Origin: CBFHMJ01 sp965656875
GTDB lineage: Bacteria; Pseudomonadota; Gammaproteobacteria; Enterobacterales; Alteromonadaceae
Length of the DNA: 64,000 nucleotides
Assembly: GCA_965656875.1 (NCBI GenBank)
Contig: CBFHMJ010000018.1
Coordinates: forward strand, 1 to 64,000
Reading direction: 5' to 3'
The notes below the pieces were generated by a model. The model made no database searches, was not told the DNA's origin, and saw only the letters and a list, made by a program, of their open reading frames with translations. The position numbers were made by a program, and so were the translations under genes. Positions 8,626-17,655 of the stretch are shown here, one piece after another; position 1 is the stretch's first letter, and each line of letters begins with the position of its first letter.

Positions 8626-9099
8626 TTAGCGTTGAGCGTCTACAGATTGATCGTCATTATATTGGGCTTCGAACCAGCTTTCGAGAATCAAACATGCTGA
8701 CATATTGTCAACGTTAGACTTACTCAGGCTTTTATAACCACCTTTTTCGAATAAGCGTGCTTTTGCATCAACGGTCGACAAACGCTCATCATGAGTGACT
8801 ACTTGCATACGATAACGATTGCTGAGTCGGTTGCCGAATTTTTTGGCGGCGAAGGTTACGTGTTGCGGAGTACCATCCATATTCAGTGGCAGACCTACCA
8901 CCATAATGTCTGGTTGCCATTCTTCTACGATGGTGTCTATTTGTTCCCAGCCAGGAATGCCGTCTTTAGCTTTAATGGCTTGTAGGGGTTGAGCATTGCC
9001 TGTTACTTCTTGCCCTACGGCAATACCAATACTTTTACTGCCAAAATCAAAGGCGAGGACAGTGCGCTCGCCTGATTTTTTCTTTTTTTGTGAACTCAA
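8626..9099 (-). CDS. yqgF: YqgF/RuvX family RNase H-fold nuclease
   Basis: Cytosolic RNase H-fold protein linked in E. coli to 16S rRNA 5'-end maturation (and named as a putative Holliday junction resolvase). Visible are VLAFDFGSKSIGIAVG with the first catalytic Asp near residue 17, VVGLPLNMDGTP in the middle and DERLST.A with a catalytic acid. At 157 aa it is slightly longer than usual because of a charged C-terminal tail. The start is a TTG at 9099, supported by GGAG eight bases upstream; no ATG or GTG precedes the first beta strand in frame. Confidence 0.93.
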   Translation of the reverse strand: MSSQKKKKSGERTVLAFDFGSKSIGIAVGQEVTGNAQPLQAIKAKDGIPGWEQIDTIVEEWQPDIMVVGLPLNMDGTPQHVTFAAKKFGNRLSNRYRMQVVTHDERLSTVDAKARLFEKGGYKSLSKSNVDNMSACLILESWFEAQYNDDQSVDAQR

Positions 9100-9116
9100 T
9101 CAGATTACTCCGGGTG

Positions 9117-9680
9117 TCAGGCATGTCCTACCTGACCGGACATTTGCCACATATTTATTCCCAGCCGTTGAGCGGCTGTTTCCCAGCGCAATTGTACAGG
9201 AATATCGAATAAAAGTTGTGAATCAGCAGGAATCGTTAGCCATGAATTTTCAGACAGCTCTTGTTCCAGTTGTCCCGCACTCCAGCCTGAATATCCCAGA
9301 ACGATCATAAATTTTTCAGGCGCTTCTTCAGTCGTCAGAGCGCCGAGAATATCGCGAGATGTAGTCAGCGCAAGGTCATCGCTAAGTTGTAAACTACTGG
9401 GCCAGTTTTTTTCAGGTTGTGGTGTATGAAGTACAAATCCTCGATCAGTTTGTACAGGACCACCGTTATAGACCGGTAAGGTAGCATTTGGGTGGGAATG
9501 ATTATAATCGACGTTCAGTTTACCCAGTAATTCACCCGTTGTAATTTCAACGGGTTGATTGATGATGAGTCCCATTGCTCCATCAGCGTTGTGTTCGCAA
9601 ATATAGGTGACAGTACGTTTGAAAAAGCTGTCACTCAACGTTGGCATGGCAATAAGAAAATGATTCTCTAAACTTTCCAT
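9117..9680 (-). CDS. yqgE: YqgE/AlgH family protein
   Basis: Conserved proteobacterial protein of unknown biochemical function (AlgH in Pseudomonas). It starts MESLENHFLIAMPTLSDSFF and has the family segments RTVTYICEHN.DGAMGLIINQP, YNGGPVQTDRGFVLH and the C-terminal GYSGWSAGQLE...NSWL. An in-frame upstream TTG at 9716 exists, but the ATG at 9680 fits homologues and follows a GAGAG sequence. It sits in the conserved order gshB-yqgE-yqgF. A stretch of about 260 bases separates it from gshB; I see no gene in that gap. Confidence 0.95.
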   Translation of the reverse strand: MESLENHFLIAMPTLSDSFFKRTVTYICEHNADGAMGLIINQPVEITTGELLGKLNVDYNHSHPNATLPVYNGGPVQTDRGFVLHTPQPEKNWPSSLQLSDDLALTTSRDILGALTTEEAPEKFMIVLGYSGWSAGQLEQELSENSWLTIPADSQLLFDIPVQLRWETAAQRLGINMWQMSGQVGHA

Positions 9681-9941
9681 AAGACTCTCTTCTAATCTTG
9701 ACAACGGACATGGCAAAAGACACTACAGCCATATTCGAAAGTGATAGTAAAAAAGCATTAGATGCTTAGACGTTATAGATTCTAAACATCTTGGCTCTTC
9801 CCGATCAGGCGAAACAAATTATTATAATTATTGTTGCCACTCGGCTGCTTAGCCAATTTTGACGCATGAATCAGGCATTGTTATGACCTGAAGAGATTCC
9901 CTGTACTGCGATGCTGGTAATATTGACTAAGCAAATGGCGG

Positions 9942-10898
9942 TTAAGTGTTTGCCGTTAATTTTTCTTCAATAACATCAAATAATTTAGCTGTAATATCAA
10001 TGTTAAAGGCAGATTCGATTTCTCGAACGCATGTAGGGCTGGTGACGTTAATTTCGGTAAGCTTATCACCGATTACGTCTAAGCCAACAAAGATGAGCCC
10101 TTTTTCTCTTAATGTTGGACCAACTTGTTCTGCAATCCAGCGATCAGAATCTGATAAAGGTCTGGCTTCTCCACGTCCGCCGGCGGCAAGGTTGCCGCGA
10201 GTTTCACCTGATGCTGGAATACGAGCCAGGCAGTAAGGCATAGGTTCACCATTGATGACCAGAATTCGTTTATCACCATCTTTGATATCAGGGATGAACT
10301 TTTGAATCATGGCGTATTGCTGTCCATGATTTGTCAGCGTCTCTGTAATAACACCAAAGTTTGGATCATTTTCTTTCACTCTAAATATAGAAGCTCCACC
10401 CATACCATCAAGTGGTTTAATGATGATATCGCGATGAGTTTCCCAAAATGCTTTAATCTGATCCGTTGAACGTGTGACTAATGTCTCTGGTGTACATTGT
10501 GGAAACCATGCCGTGTAAAGCTTTTCATTAGCATCACGGAGGCTTTGTGGTTTGTTGACGATCAGTGTGCCTGAATCTTCAGCGCGTTCCAGCATATAGG
10601 TTGCGTAAATATATTCGGTATCGAACGGAGGATCTTTACGCATCAGAATGACATCTAAATCGGCCAGCGGTGTTTCTTCGGGTTCACCCAGTTCAAACCA
10701 CTTTTCTGGATTATTAAACACGGTTAACCGTCGTGTAGTAGCTGACGGATTACCGTTTAGCATGTGAAGATCGCTCATTTCCATGTAAAACACGTCATAT
10801 TGGCGTTCTTGAGCGGTTAGTAACATTTTAAAGCTGGTGTCTTTTTTAATGTTAATACCCGCGATCGGATCCATGATAATGCCGAGTTTTTTATTCAT
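9942..10898 (-). CDS. gshB: Glutathione synthetase
   Basis: ATP-grasp ligase that joins gamma-glutamylcysteine and glycine to form glutathione. The 318-aa product has the family start LGIIMDPIAGINIKKDTSF, the ATP-binding KPLDGMGGASIFRV, the RILVINGEP strand and the C-terminal INVTSPTCVREIE. Length is normal (E. coli 316). Its ATG directly abuts the rsmE stop codon, so the two are an operon. Confidence 0.97.
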   Translation of the reverse strand: MNKKLGIIMDPIAGINIKKDTSFKMLLTAQERQYDVFYMEMSDLHMLNGNPSATTRRLTVFNNPEKWFELGEPEETPLADLDVILMRKDPPFDTEYIYATYMLERAEDSGTLIVNKPQSLRDANEKLYTAWFPQCTPETLVTRSTDQIKAFWETHRDIIIKPLDGMGGASIFRVKENDPNFGVITETLTNHGQQYAMIQKFIPDIKDGDKRILVINGEPMPYCLARIPASGETRGNLAAGGRGEARPLSDSDRWIAEQVGPTLREKGLIFVGLDVIGDKLTEINVTSPTCVREIESAFNIDITAKLFDVIEEKLTANT

Positions 10899-11630
10899 TT
10901 ATACCAAATCTCCGAATTGAACTTGTAATGCTGTGATAACGGCCAGTGCTGCGGTTTCAGTGCGCAATACCCGAGGGCCGAGTAAGATATCCTGGTATCC
11001 TGCATCACGAGTCTGATTAATTTCTTCATCGCTCAGGCCGCCTTCCGGGCCAATAATGAATCTTACACCGTGTGTTGGTGGCGTAATGGTTTTAATGGAG
11101 GCATTTGCGTGCGGAAACAAGTTTAATTTCAAATCATCTGTTTCTTGTGACAGCCATTGTTCCAGCGTTTGAGGCGACTTGATTTCAGGAATTGAACAAC
11201 GACCTGATTGTTCACAGGCACTGATAGCAATGTGTTGCCATTGATTGATTTTTTTCTGAAGTCTGTCTTCTGCCAGTTTTACTCCACAACGTTCTGTAAA
11301 AAGCGGAGTGATTGCATGAACGCCCAGCTCTACAGCTTTTTGAATTGTGAATTCCATTTTATCACCACGACTAATACCTTGAGCTAAATGGATTTTTAGC
11401 GGTGATTCACTATCATTGTCCTTGTACTGTTCTACAGCGATTTCAACGTGCTTTTTGCTGGATTTGTCTATGGTACAAAGATACTCGCCACCTTGACCAT
11501 TAAATACGATCAATTGTTGTTCGGGCTGCATTCTGAGGACTCTGCCAACGTGGTTTGCTGCGGCGTCGTCAAGAAAGGTTTTTTGACCGGCCTGTAGAGG
11601 GCCTGAGTGATAAATTCGCGGTACTCGCAT
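10899..11630 (-). CDS. rsmE: 16S rRNA m3U1498 methyltransferase
   Basis: SPOUT-family enzyme that methylates U1498 of 16S rRNA using S-adenosylmethionine. Diagnostic features are the N-terminal RVPRIYHSG, the OB-like VGRVLRM.P.Q segment, ACEQSGRC in the middle and the knot motif FIIGPEGGLSDEEI with LGPRVLRTETA near the C terminus. An in-frame start at 11645 adds five residues; the Met at 11630 matches homologues better. It is the first gene of the rsmE-gshB unit and is divergent from the ABC exporter. Confidence 0.96.
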   Translation of the reverse strand: MRVPRIYHSGPLQAGQKTFLDDAAANHVGRVLRMQPEQQLIVFNGQGGEYLCTIDKSSKKHVEIAVEQYKDNDSESPLKIHLAQGISRGDKMEFTIQKAVELGVHAITPLFTERCGVKLAEDRLQKKINQWQHIAISACEQSGRCSIPEIKSPQTLEQWLSQETDDLKLNLFPHANASIKTITPPTHGVRFIIGPEGGLSDEEINQTRDAGYQDILLGPRVLRTETAALAVITALQVQFGDLV

Positions 11631-11820
11631 GTGTGTGCTAATCAACTTTTTCAGGCCGATAATCTTACCGCGAAATTGTATAGGTAACTACTGCAAAATC
11701 GGAAAGTGTCTGATTTTGTACACAAATGGTGGTTTTAATAAATTAGGATTCGGATTACTGTGAATCTTATGTCAACATGCTGTTTAGCTACTGAAAACCT
11801 TGTGTAATAGAGAGGTACTA

Positions 11821-12711
11821 ATGCCTTCAGAGCAACCTGTTATTGAAGTCAGGCAATTAAAAAAACAATTTAAATCGTTTACCGCAGTAGACGAAATAAG
11901 TTTCTCTGTACCAAAGGGGATATGTTTTGGTTTATTAGGACCAAATGGAGCAGGAAAGACAACGACCATTGAAATGTTAGAAGGAATTGTCACGCCAACG
12001 TCAGGTGAGATTTCTTTTTATGGTAAACCTGCGGGTAAAGATATTTATAAAACGCTGGGAATTCAATTTCAGAATACGTCACTTCAGGACCATCAAACTG
12101 TCCGTGAAACGCTATCGATGTTCTCCAGCTTTTACGCTAAAACAGCGAATGTTGATGACTTAATTCAGCTATGTGAGCTTGAAGATTTTTTGGATCAGGA
12201 TCATCGTAAGTTATCTGGTGGTCAGCGTCAGCGATTATTGTTGGCCCTGGCACTTATCAATGACCCTCAAATCATTTTTCTTGATGAGCCCACTACGGGG
12301 TTAGACCCACATGCTCGCCGAAATTTCTGGGATTTAATTACATCCGTTAAAGCGCGTCAGAAAACACTGATTTTAACCACTCATTATATGGATGAAGCTG
12401 AGTATTTGTGTGATGACATCGTGATTATGGATAAAGGAAAAATTATTGCCCACGATTCACCTGAACGTTTATTGAATCAACACTTTAGTGGCGCATTGAT
12501 TCGTTTACCAGATGAAAATTTGCACGGTCATGAACTCAATGGCTGGCAAGTTCGTCGTCACAATGGATTTGTTGAAATCACGGCGGAAAATGTTGAAGAC
12601 GCGATTGCAAGGTTGATTGATAAGAAAGTGTCATTAAAAGGTTTGCATGTTAAATCAGCTAATCTGGATGATTTGTTCTTAAAACTTACTGGACACGGAC
12701 TGGGGGCGTAA
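11821..12711 (+). CDS. ABC transporter ATP-binding protein
   Basis: Nucleotide-binding subunit of an ABC-2-type exporter. Walker A is GPNGAGKTT at about 40-48, the signature is LSGGQRQRL, Walker B is IIFLDEPTTGLDP and the H-loop is LTTHYMDEAE. The long C-terminal extension after the core is typical of DrrA/CcmA/NatA-like subunits. The ATG at 11821 follows AGAGG; an upstream TTG at 11800 is unlikely. The permease gene starts two bases after the stop. Substrate unknown (drug, lipid or polysaccharide). Confidence 0.93.
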   Translation: MPSEQPVIEVRQLKKQFKSFTAVDEISFSVPKGICFGLLGPNGAGKTTTIEMLEGIVTPTSGEISFYGKPAGKDIYKTLGIQFQNTSLQDHQTVRETLSMFSSFYAKTANVDDLIQLCELEDFLDQDHRKLSGGQRQRLLLALALINDPQIIFLDEPTTGLDPHARRNFWDLITSVKARQKTLILTTHYMDEAEYLCDDIVIMDKGKIIAHDSPERLLNQHFSGALIRLPDENLHGHELNGWQVRRHNGFVEITAENVEDAIARLIDKKVSLKGLHVKSANLDDLFLKLTGHGLGA

Positions 12712-12713
12712 TC

Positions 12714-13736
12714 ATGTTTAGTCGTTTTATGGCTGTATTTGTTGCCAGAAACAGAGAGTTTCTTCGGGATCGTAGTGCATTGCTGTGGAGTGTTTTCTTT
12801 CCTGTGATGTTGGTGGTTGGATTTGCCTTTATTTTTTCTGGTGACAATCAAACGCTTTATAAGATTGGTTATGTGAATCACGGTGAGGCTGGGGAAATCC
12901 AGTTAAAACAAAGCGTGTTTAATGAAACACGTTATCTGGAGTTCATCGGCTACGGCGATAAAGAGGAGGCGAAAGTAACGCTACAACAGCATCGTATTGA
13001 TTTGCTGGTGGATTTTGTCAATAAAGAATATTGGTTGAATAAGAGTTCTCCAAAGGGTTATGTCAGTGAGCGCCTTTTACTGCAAGCTGAGCCGGATTTT
13101 GTAAAAAAAGAAATTGATGGCCGCGAAATTCGCTACCTGGATTGGGTTGTGCCGGGCATTTTAGGAATGAACATGATGTTCAGTAGCTTGTTTGGTGTCG
13201 GTTATGTAGTTGTGAGATATCGGAAAAACTCGGTGTTGAAACGTTTACAGGCGACACCGTTAAGTTCGCTGGAGTTTGTCAGTGCGCAATTATGCTCAAG
13301 AATTATCATTGTGATGGCAACCGTTTCGATTATTTTTGCCGGGTGTAATTATTTTTTCGACTTCTATATGTTGGGGAATTACTTCGACCTGCTAATTATC
13401 GCGTTTTTAGGTGCTATGAGCCTCATTTCACTTGGGCTGTTAGTCGCATCTCGCAGTGAGAGTGAAGAGTTTGTTGGTGGATTACTGAATATGTCATCGT
13501 GGCCGATGATGATACTGTCAGGTGTCTGGTTTTCTCTCGAAGGCTCTCCTGTATTTATTCAATCAATAGCGAATTTATTACCATTAACTCACCTGGTTGA
13601 GGGCGCTCGTTCTATCATGCTGAAAGGTGATTCGTTGTGGGATATTAAAGAGCATGTTTTTTCGCTGGTGGGCATGACGGTTGTTTTTTTAGGCGTGGGT
13701 GCTGGTTTCTTTAAATGGGGAGGCAGTGCAAGATAG
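12714..13736 (+). CDS. ABC-2 type transporter permease
   Basis: Membrane subunit partnered with the upstream ATPase. The 340-aa protein has one N-terminal membrane span (about 20-42), a long periplasmic domain (about 45-145), then five C-terminal spans ending in GMTVVFLGVGAGFF. This one-plus-five layout is the DrrB/YhgE-like ABC-2 pattern. The segment SSWPMMILSGVWF fits the ABC-2 signature region. A GGGGGCG ribosome binding site overlaps the end of the ATPase gene, suggesting coupled translation. Confidence 0.9.
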   Translation: MFSRFMAVFVARNREFLRDRSALLWSVFFPVMLVVGFAFIFSGDNQTLYKIGYVNHGEAGEIQLKQSVFNETRYLEFIGYGDKEEAKVTLQQHRIDLLVDFVNKEYWLNKSSPKGYVSERLLLQAEPDFVKKEIDGREIRYLDWVVPGILGMNMMFSSLFGVGYVVVRYRKNSVLKRLQATPLSSLEFVSAQLCSRIIIVMATVSIIFAGCNYFFDFYMLGNYFDLLIIAFLGAMSLISLGLLVASRSESEEFVGGLLNMSSWPMMILSGVWFSLEGSPVFIQSIANLLPLTHLVEGARSIMLKGDSLWDIKEHVFSLVGMTVVFLGVGAGFFKWGGSAR

Positions 13737-13762
13737 GCTTGTTTCTGCTTGCTTGAAACGAT

Positions 13763-13790
13763 AAGAAGCCCGGATTTATTCGGGCTTCTT
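13763..13790. terminator. Bidirectional terminator between the ABC permease and M13 peptidase genes
   Basis: A perfect 10-bp inverted repeat AAGAAGCCCG/CGGGCTTCTT with an 8-base loop lies between convergent genes. T-rich ends on both strands suggest it serves both. Confidence 0.8.
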
Positions 13791-13819
13791 GCGTTATAAG
13801 TTAACTGTTACATGGTTAA

Positions 13820-15865
13820 TTACCAGATTTTGACGCGTTTTTCAGGCGCGATATACATACCATCACCTTCTTTAACGCCATACGTTTTATAGAATTCATT
13901 CAGATTAGATAATGAACCAACAGCACGGTATTCAGCTGGGCTGTGTGGATCGGTATCCAGACGACGACGAGCTTCTAATTCCTGGTATTTAGTACGCCAT
14001 ACCTGACCGAAACCCATGAAGAATCGTTCATCACCGGTAAAGCCATCGATAACAGGTGCTTCTTTACCATTCAATGACATCCGATAGGCTTTGTAGGCAA
14101 TGGTTACACCCGCTAAATCACCGATGTTTTCACCCAATGTCAGCTCGCCATTGATGTGCATATCAGGTAACGGTTTATAGTCACCATATTGTTTAACCAG
14201 TTGTGCAGTTCTCTCTTTGAACTTACGACGATCCTCATCAGTCCACCAGTTTTTCAGGTTACCATCACCGTCAAACTTACTTCCTTGATCGTCAAAACCA
14301 TGCCCCATTTCATGACCAATTACCGCACCAATTGCGCCATAGTTGACTGCGTCATCGGCTTCCATGTTAAAGAATGGCGGTTGTAAAATAGCAGCAGGGA
14401 AAACAATCTCATTTTTAGTTGGATTGTAATAAGCGTTCACGGTTTGCGGTGTCATGTGCCATTCATGACGTTGGATTGGTCCACCTAGTTTTTTCAATTC
14501 ACGCTGGAATTCAAAGCGACTGGCATTTCGCATATTGGTTGCTAAATCACCTTTATTGATGTTTAACGCTGAATAATCAATCCATTTATCAGGGTAACCA
14601 ATTTTGGGAATGAACTTAGCCAGCTTTTCTCGCGCTGCAGTTTTAGTTGCATCACCCATCCATTCGAGGTCATCAATGCTTTCACCATAGGCTTTGCGCA
14701 GGTTTTCGACCAGTGTCACCATACGTTGTTTAGCTTCCGGCTGGAAATGCTTATCAACATACAGCTGACCAATAATTTCACCTAATGATGCGTTGACCGT
14801 TGCCACAGCCGTTTTCCAGCGAGGATCTTGTTCTGACTGACCGCTGAGTTGTTTGCTGAAGAACTCAAAATTTTCTTTTTCAAAATCGTCACTCAGATAA
14901 TTCGCGCTCGCATGTAGCCATTGCCAGCGCATATAGTTTTTCCAGGCATCCAGCGGGAAGTCTCGGTAAACATCAGAGAATCCTTCTACAAATGAAGGTT
15001 GGTTGATAATGATTTCTTTGATTTCTGGTAAACCCAGTTCTTTGAAGTAATTACGCCAGTTAAAATCACCAGCTAACGTGTTAAGTTCTGAAATTGTGAG
15101 TTTGTTGTAGGTTTTGTCGCGGTTTCTTGACTCAACGCGTGTCCAGTGTTTTTCGGCCAGTGCTGTTTCAAGTTGCATGATTTGTTCTGCGCGTTGTTTA
15201 GCTTGACTGAACCCAGCCATGTTGAACATTTTCTCGATATGTTCAACATAACCTTTACGAAGTTCGTTATACCGTTCGTCATCTTTCAGGTAGTAATCGC
15301 GGTCTGGTAGTGACAGTCCCCACTGCCAGATATGGCTGGCATACTGTGTTGAGTTTTTAGAGTCTTCGTTGATGTAGTATCCCAGCGGGTTACTTGCTCC
15401 TTCCTTTTGGCTTTTCGCCATATAAATCGATAATTCGTCTTTACTTTTTAACTGATCGATTTCAGCAAAATCTTTTTTCAGTGGGGCAACACCCAGCTTA
15501 TTGCGGGTATCAATATCCATGACGCTGTTATACATGTCAGCGACTTTTTGTGCGTTGCTTCCTTTCGTTTGGTTATTGCTGTTTGCGACATTTTTTATGA
15601 TAGCCAATACGTCTTCTTTTGCACCTTCTCGTAAATCATAAAAAGCACCGATAGCTTTTCTATCGCCTGGAATTTCATGTGTTTTGTGCCATTCACCATT
15701 TACATAGCGGTAAAAATTGTCCTGTGGGCGAACAGATTTATCCATGTTCTCCTGGACGATCCCTGAGCTTAAGTTAGTCGAAGTATTAGTTGACGAATAC
15801 ATGGTAGACGAGCATGCAGCCAGCACACCGATGCACACAGCAGAGATTGCTAATCGTTTTATCAT
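13820..15865 (-). CDS. M13 family zinc metallopeptidase, lipoprotein
   Basis: Neprilysin/PepO-type endopeptidase that cleaves oligopeptides. The zinc motif HEMGH is at about residue 518, followed by the third ligand in GENIGDLAGV about 60 residues later; NAYYNPTKNEIVFPAAIL is the substrate-binding region. The N terminus has a lipobox (VLAAC), so it is a predicted lipoprotein facing the periplasm. At about 680 aa it is full length. The start at 15865 (AAGAG eight bases upstream) is preferred to an in-frame ATG at 15883. It is separated from the neighbouring operon by a hairpin, so it is likely monocistronic. Confidence 0.95.
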   Translation of the reverse strand: MIKRLAISAVCIGVLAACSSTMYSSTNTSTNLSSGIVQENMDKSVRPQDNFYRYVNGEWHKTHEIPGDRKAIGAFYDLREGAKEDVLAIIKNVANSNNQTKGSNAQKVADMYNSVMDIDTRNKLGVAPLKKDFAEIDQLKSKDELSIYMAKSQKEGASNPLGYYINEDSKNSTQYASHIWQWGLSLPDRDYYLKDDERYNELRKGYVEHIEKMFNMAGFSQAKQRAEQIMQLETALAEKHWTRVESRNRDKTYNKLTISELNTLAGDFNWRNYFKELGLPEIKEIIINQPSFVEGFSDVYRDFPLDAWKNYMRWQWLHASANYLSDDFEKENFEFFSKQLSGQSEQDPRWKTAVATVNASLGEIIGQLYVDKHFQPEAKQRMVTLVENLRKAYGESIDDLEWMGDATKTAAREKLAKFIPKIGYPDKWIDYSALNINKGDLATNMRNASRFEFQRELKKLGGPIQRHEWHMTPQTVNAYYNPTKNEIVFPAAILQPPFFNMEADDAVNYGAIGAVIGHEMGHGFDDQGSKFDGDGNLKNWWTDEDRRKFKERTAQLVKQYGDYKPLPDMHINGELTLGENIGDLAGVTIAYKAYRMSLNGKEAPVIDGFTGDERFFMGFGQVWRTKYQELEARRRLDTDPHSPAEYRAVGSLSNLNEFYKTYGVKEGDGMYIAPEKRVKIW

Positions 15866-15997
15866 GGTTGGACTCTTTATCATTGTTAGAGAAATTGCGC
15901 CGGGCGACGCGATAGTGAAGATCAGACTAATATAAATGAAAATTAACCGTAAAATAGCAAAGTGTGAGAATTTTTGTCAGAGATAATACAGGGAGGA

Positions 15998-16029
15998 ACG
16001 CTTTCTGAATGTGAAAACTCAGAAAGCGT
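15998..16029 (-). terminator. Hairpin downstream of the PstS-like gene
   Basis: A perfect 11-bp stem ACGCTTTCTGA/TCAGAAAGCGT lies just after the stop of the last gene of the chemoreceptor-porin-PstS unit. The T run on the minus strand is poor, so it may be a weak terminator or a 3'-end protecting hairpin. Confidence 0.55.
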
Positions 16030-16036
16030 ATTTAAA

Positions 16037-16450
16037 TCAAAATGTTGCGATAACTTTTACATCACCTGTTACTGCGGAAGAATTAATGTAACCTATTGCC
16101 CCTGGTGATTTACTGATTTCAGCAATGATATCCGCATCTGATGACAGCTCCTTAGGTGGTTTTCCTTTACCGGTAAACAGAAGCTTTGACCAATAAGCTT
16201 TATATTGGCTACCTGATTTACCAATCACTTTTGATAAAAACTCATCACGCGTTGCGGCGCCATTTGCCTGATCAAGAATCATGACACTGCCACCATCCGG
16301 ATAGGACTTCATTTTCCCCAACCAGATTCGTTTTAGCTGTCCTTTATCGAGTGAATTACTATTTGCCGGATTCACGATGACGGATACTTCTGCAAGTGCA
16401 CTAAAAGTAGGCACGATCACCAAACTTAGAATTAACAATAAACGTCTCAT
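16037..16450 (-). CDS. Small PstS-like phosphate/anion-binding periplasmic protein
   Basis: A 137-aa secreted protein. Residues 1-20 form a clear signal peptide (MRRLLLILSLVIVPTFSALA). The mature part resembles one lobe of PBP-like phosphate-binding proteins: IVNPANSNSLDKGQLKRIWLGK, then a Gly-Ala-Thr-Arg segment and SPGAIGYINSSAV at the end. It is far shorter than transport PstS (about 320 aa), so it is not a standard ABC transport component. The ATG at 16450 follows GGAG. It is the last gene of a unit with a porin and a chemoreceptor, which suggests a sensing or capture role (inference). Confidence 0.8.
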   Translation of the reverse strand: MRRLLLILSLVIVPTFSALAEVSVIVNPANSNSLDKGQLKRIWLGKMKSYPDGGSVMILDQANGAATRDEFLSKVIGKSGSQYKAYWSKLLFTGKGKPPKELSSDADIIAEISKSPGAIGYINSSAVTGDVKVIATF

Positions 16451-16460
16451 CAGCTTCTCC

Positions 16461-17594
16461 TTAAAAAACCAGGTCAAATGCGAAACGCATAACGTTAGTA
16501 TCTTGATCCGTTGCATCATTTTGGCTTCGTGTTAACTCAACTTTGAATGCTGCCATCGGATGAAAATCATAACGCAAACCAAAAGTATGAGCTGTCTTGT
16601 CCTGATTGGTGGCAAATGCTGCATTTACTGTCGCTCGTAGTGGATCAAAAGCCGGGTTATCAGGAATATCCTGCAGCAAACTTGAGGGATCATCAGCTTC
16701 AGCGGCAGAGTAGGTATAATGGGCCGTAAATTTATCCCAACGTTTGCCAAATGAGAACATGAAACGTTCATCATCTTGAAGGAATATATTGTCTCTTTCG
16801 AGATTAACCTGAGCGTATTCAGTGACCAGGAACCAGTCTTCCCAATCTGCATTAAATGCAATTGCTGAATAGGTTGTCTCATCTTCTTCTATCAAAATAT
16901 GTTCTAAGTCATAGCCCGGAATAGCTGCACCGAATAACACACCTGCATCGATGATTGTTTGATTTCTGAAGGTTAAATCACCGATGACATGTACCAGTTT
17001 TAATGTGTAATTCTCGTAGGTTATGTCCCAGTTGAAGGCGAACATATTTTCGTAAGTTGATGCGTCAAAATCATCAATGAAATCATCACGCTTACCATAT
17101 CCCAGCATGAATTTATGCTCAAAGTCACCTGTGTAGAGCGTATAGTTTGCTGAGATACCATCATAGTTTGACAGCGCGAGATCATAGACCTCCAGTGGTG
17201 GTCTTATCCAGTGATAAGTGTATGCGGCATCGAGATATTCAGAGTAAAAGTAAAATGGAATACGTAGTCTTCCAACTTTTAAGTTGAACTGTTCATTGAT
17301 ATCCCAGGACATGTACGCCCATTCAAACTCAGGGTCCCAGTCATCTTCTGCTTTCGCTAAAATCTGAACGACGGCTGATAAACCATCGCCCATATCTGAT
17401 GTTGCCTGAACAGCAAATAACGACTCTTTATCAAATTCTAATTCATCCCGATAACCGCGGTAATTTTCATCATCGCCTGTCGTCCGTCCGCCAACAAAGG
17501 ATGCAAACCCGTTAATGTTGACTTCTGCGACTACAGGTGAGCTTGCTAATGCAAGGAGCAAGGCTGGTGTGTACAGATAATTTGCTTTTTTCAT
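16461..17594 (-). CDS. Outer-membrane porin-like beta-barrel protein
   Basis: A 377-aa exported protein with a signal peptide cleaved near residue 23 (ASSPVVA|EVN). The mature sequence alternates polar and hydrophobic residues in short strands, is acidic and rich in Tyr, Trp and Phe, and ends in FAFDLVF with a C-terminal Phe, the barrel-assembly signal. It contains LKVGRLRIPFYFYSEYLD, a pattern seen in phosphate/polyanion and general porins. The ATG at 17594 is preferred; an in-frame GTG at 17603 is the alternative. It is followed after ten bases by the PstS-like gene and preceded by the chemoreceptor gene. Confidence 0.82.
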   Translation of the reverse strand: MKKANYLYTPALLLALASSPVVAEVNINGFASFVGGRTTGDDENYRGYRDELEFDKESLFAVQATSDMGDGLSAVVQILAKAEDDWDPEFEWAYMSWDINEQFNLKVGRLRIPFYFYSEYLDAAYTYHWIRPPLEVYDLALSNYDGISANYTLYTGDFEHKFMLGYGKRDDFIDDFDASTYENMFAFNWDITYENYTLKLVHVIGDLTFRNQTIIDAGVLFGAAIPGYDLEHILIEEDETTYSAIAFNADWEDWFLVTEYAQVNLERDNIFLQDDERFMFSFGKRWDKFTAHYTYSAAEADDPSSLLQDIPDNPAFDPLRATVNAAFATNQDKTAHTFGLRYDFHPMAAFKVELTRSQNDATDQDTNVMRFAFDLVF

Positions 17595-17655
17595 AATACT
17601 CACTCTTTTCCCATATTAGCCGCACTGTCCTGAATGCGGCGGTATCACTCGATGT